Source: Candidatus Eisenbergiella intestinipullorum
Lineage (GTDB): Bacteria > Bacillota > Clostridia > Lachnospirales > Lachnospiraceae
Length of the DNA: 64,000 bases
Assembly (NCBI GenBank): GCA_019119815.1
Contig: DWWH01000004.1
Coordinates: forward strand, 20,435-84,434
Reading direction: 5' to 3'
Positions 62,236 through 64,000 of the stretch are shown in pieces. The notes below the pieces were generated by a model that did no database searches, had not been told where the DNA came from, and worked only from the letters and a program-made list of their open reading frames with translations. Numbering within the stretch: the first letter of the stretch is position 1; each line of letters begins with the position of its first letter. The translations under genes and the position numbers were made by a program.

Positions 62236-62873
62236 AACTGCTTGGCATGAAAAAACGGTTTGAAGGAAAATATCTGCATGGCTACGAGCTGACTTATGAA
62301 AACCGTGCAGGCAGGGAAAAGACCTTTGAGATGGTAAGCCGCAATGCCCTGAATGCCCCTTCCGAGATCGGAACCCATGTGAGCGGCGTCACCATTGTCG
62401 CCTGGAAGGACGACAGACTCCTTCTTCTTAAGGAATTCCGCATGAGCATCAACCGGACCATCTACAACCTCTGCGCCGGCATGCTGGAAGAGGGCGAGAG
62501 CGTGGAGGACTGTGCCAGAAGAGAGCTGTATGAGGAAACCGGCCTGCGCGTGGCCCGTTTTCTCGATATCCTTCCCCCTTCCTATTCGGCGGTGGGCTTT
62601 TCCGATACGGCCACCTGGCTGGTGTTTCTGGAAGCGGAGGGTAAGCCCCGTAAGGAAGCCCTCTGCGCGGCAGCGGACTGTGCAGGGGCAGCCTGTTCCA
62701 ATGCGGGAAGCTTCCTCCTTTCTGAAAATGAGGAAATCTCCGCTGATTTTTACACCAGAGAGCAGATCGGAGAAATGCTGAAAACGGAAACCTTCAGCTC
62801 CCGTTCCCAGACCGTCGCCTGGTTTTTCAAAAACGGCGGCCTGCCGGGCCGGGGGAAGGCTGGAGAGGCTTGA
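62232..62873 (+). CDS. Nudix hydrolase (ADP-ribose pyrophosphatase-like)
   Basis: 213 residues. The Nudix box GMLEEGESVEDCARRELYEETGL is complete, with the upstream NLCAG and FSDTATWLVF typical of ADP-sugar pyrophosphatases. The start ATG overlaps the rng stop (ATGA), so it belongs to that operon in this genome. The exact nucleotide substrate is not known. Confidence 0.9.
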   Translation: MKLLGMKKRFEGKYLHGYELTYENRAGREKTFEMVSRNALNAPSEIGTHVSGVTIVAWKDDRLLLLKEFRMSINRTIYNLCAGMLEEGESVEDCARRELYEETGLRVARFLDILPPSYSAVGFSDTATWLVFLEAEGKPRKEALCAAADCAGAACSNAGSFLLSENEEISADFYTREQIGEMLKTETFSSRSQTVAWFFKNGGLPGRGKAGEA

Positions 62874-62896
62874 AGGATTTTTTCGACAGTATATGG

Positions 62897-63343
62897 TTAC
62901 TGCATCATCAAAGATAGTTCTATTTCATCTTCGTCCACTGTTCCGGTCTCTGTAAAGCCTCTGCTTTTATATAACTTTAGCGCCTGGATGTTATCTCTGT
63001 TACAGGTTAAGGCGATCCGGTTTGAAGCGCCAAAAGGTTTGGCTTTGATATATTCAAGTACACGCTCCAATGCAGCTCCGCCATAGCCCTGTCTCTGATT
63101 CGATATATCAATCATCATGTGCCATATATCATATTCAGGGATATCATAATCATAAACGACCATAACATAGCCAACCATAGTATCACCTTCATATATTCCA
63201 AAAGGCTGGCATTGCTCTCTGTAGACATAAGCCTGTGCGAGACTGCGAATCGGATGTGAAACAAAGCGCTCCTGTTCAGGGGCAAGTTTTAGATGAAATG
63301 CGTCAATAAAATTTTCTTCTGTAATTTTTCTGAGATTAATCAT
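62897..63343 (-). CDS. GNAT family acetyltransferase (BltD/PaiA-like)
   Basis: 148 residues with the acetyl-CoA loop QRQGYGGAALERV and a C-terminal YKSRGF segment. The opening LRKITEENFIDAFHLKLAPEQERFV and EGDTMVGYVMVVYDYDIPEYD resemble spermidine/spermine acetyltransferases such as BltD or PaiA, but amino-sugar or antibiotic substrates are not excluded. The start has TATGGAGGAATTT upstream. A leader peptide and a terminator lie between the promoter and this gene, so it seems to be induced by attenuation. Confidence 0.85.
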   Translation of the reverse strand: MINLRKITEENFIDAFHLKLAPEQERFVSHPIRSLAQAYVYREQCQPFGIYEGDTMVGYVMVVYDYDIPEYDIWHMMIDISNQRQGYGGAALERVLEYIKAKPFGASNRIALTCNRDNIQALKLYKSRGFTETGTVDEDEIELSLMMQ

Positions 63344-63429
63344 AAATTCCTCCATACATTATCCTGACTTAATTAGCAAGTTGGTCTTGTATGAACATCT
63401 ATAAAGGACAGAAGATTACATCAGAAAAC

Positions 63430-63458
63430 AAAAAAGCCGCGGCTTAACAAACCACGGC
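63430..63458 (-). terminator. Attenuator upstream of the acetyltransferase
   Basis: Minus strand GCCGTGG/CCGCGGC hairpin (63458-63436) followed by six T (63435-63430), 87 bases before the acetyltransferase start. Confidence 0.7.
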
Positions 63459-63477
63459 AAAAAAACTCTCAAAACTA

Positions 63478-63540
63478 TTATAATGTAACCGAGGTCCTTA
63501 AAAGATATTCAGATTTTATATTAGTTCTGTTTTTTCTCAT
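63478..63540 (-). CDS. Leader peptide of the acetyltransferase gene
   Basis: A 20-residue frame (MRKNRTNIKSEYLLRTSVTL) with AGCGAGGT in front of its ATG lies between a consensus promoter and a terminator. CGAGGT at the ribosome site (63554-63549) is complementary to ACCTCG in its last codons (63495-63490). This is the layout of a ribosome-stalling leader that controls an antibiotic-resistance gene. Confidence 0.6.
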   Translation of the reverse strand: MRKNRTNIKSEYLLRTSVTL

Positions 63541-63575
63541 AATCAGGTACCTCGCTTTCTATTTGATTTTATATG

Positions 63576-63604
63576 AGTATAATACCAATCATCGACAGTG
63601 TCAA
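63576..63604 (-). promoter_or_regulatory. Promoter of the leader peptide-acetyltransferase unit
   Basis: Minus strand TTGACA (63604-63599), 17-base spacer, TATACT (63581-63576): a near-consensus sigma-A promoter. Confidence 0.8.
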
Positions 63605-63781
63605 TAACACATGCATTCCGAATCCCCCCTTTCTGAGCGAATTCCAGAATCAGGTGCGCATTGTCTCTGATCAACTGTTTAAAATGTTTCTTCCCAATTA
63701 TTATGAAACATAAAAAATATGAGTCAACGGCAAAATTTTCAATTATTTCTATAACTTTCTATAACTTTCGGCAAAAAAAGA

Positions 63782-63810
63782 TTGACACTTTTCCCCTTCG
63801 ATGCTATGAT
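63782..63810 (+). promoter_or_regulatory. Promoter of rplU
   Basis: TTGACA (63782-63787) and TATGAT (63805-63810) with 17 bases between. Its core resembles that of the MATE promoter at 39138-39167. Confidence 0.75.
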
Positions 63811-63814
63811 TTAT

Positions 63815-63895
63815 GAGTATGCCGCATGACGGGGTAAAAGTATGTCCGGCTTCAGGCCGCACATCACCGCAGTCAGCGAGTTTGAGAAATAGGAG
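63815..63895 (+). promoter_or_regulatory. Likely L21-type leader RNA of rplU
   Basis: The 80-base leader between promoter and rplU contains CCGCATGACGGGG and a CGGC/GCCG hairpin, as in the Firmicutes ribosomal L21 leader that I recall. No fold was computed. Confidence 0.4.
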
Positions 63896-63902
63896 GTGCC
63901 CT

Positions 63903-64000
63903 ATGTACGCAATTATTGCAACAGGTGGAAAACAGTACAAGGTTTCCGAAGGCGATGTTCTCAAGGTAGAGAAGCTGAACGCTGCGACTGGAGACACTGT
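63903..64000 (+). CDS. rplU: 50S ribosomal protein L21 (partial, start only)
   Basis: The first 32 residues, [20 protein letters not shown] and on, are the conserved start of bL21; the gene runs out of the window. AGGAGGTG lies five bases before the ATG. rplU usually follows the TIGR03936-rng genes in Firmicutes, as it does here with an acetyltransferase and Nudix gene inserted. Confidence 0.95.
   Translation, partial: MYAIIATGGKQYKVSEGDVLKVEKLNAATGDT

Overview
The window looks like chromosomal DNA of a fairly GC-rich member of the Lachnospiraceae (Clostridia, Firmicutes). The reasons are gene orders typical of that group (era-recO-glyS-ppdK; the radical SAM pair followed by ribonuclease G/E and rplU), the single-chain glycyl-tRNA synthetase, pyruvate phosphate dikinase, the short HisG with HisZ, and the strong GGAGG-type ribosome binding sites with sigma-A-like promoters. 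No rRNA, tRNA or CRISPR array was seen.

Layout. 1-10090 is housekeeping: the tail of an unknown gene, era, a small YqzL-like gene, recO, a lipoprotein, glyS, ppdK and a three-domain cobalamin methionine synthase. 10226-17753 is branched-chain amino acid synthesis: ilvB, two consecutive ilvN-type regulatory subunits, ilvC, a LysR regulator, and leuC-leuD divergent from it. 17956-21115 has a flavoprotein, a short-chain dehydrogenase and a damaged IS110-family element. 21218-26332 holds DUF3737, winged-helix and DegV proteins, then mgtE behind a long structured leader. 26550-30212 has a truncated XRE regulator with its membrane partner, a two-component system and a lipoprotein with an internal duplication. 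30563-33352 carries rluA-type, recU and Nudix genes. 33449-38936 is a his operon (hisZ, G, D, B and a HisF-like/HisIE fusion). 39226-42863 has a MATE exporter, a small membrane protein and an AAA-like ATPase-nuclease.

The accessory part runs from 43111 to 57213. It has an ABC exporter whose second gene fuses a permease to an M1-type peptidase, then a three-gene operon at 47265-53065 (TerB-N/TerB-C protein, BrxD-like DUF2791 ATPase, Lhr/BrxHI-like helicase), which is the best candidate for a poorly described, possibly antiviral system. Next come a second two-component system paralogous to the first, a DUF4143 ATPase with an operator-like promoter, and a decayed VOC gene. From 57368 the DNA returns to core genes: two small membrane proteins, the radical SAM pair, ribonuclease G/E, a Nudix hydrolase, an acetyltransferase with its own leader peptide and attenuator, and the start of rplU.

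Two signals lie outside ordinary gene annotation. A family of about 97-143 bp miniature elements starts GTTAC, ends GTAAC, and is flanked by imperfect 8-bp direct repeats (30248, 38973, 47079, and a fragment ending at 57213). Three leaders also look like attenuators: those of mgtE, of the acetyltransferase and, more weakly, of glyS. All calls were made by reading the sequence. Family names come from recognised motifs and neighbourhood, not from database searches.
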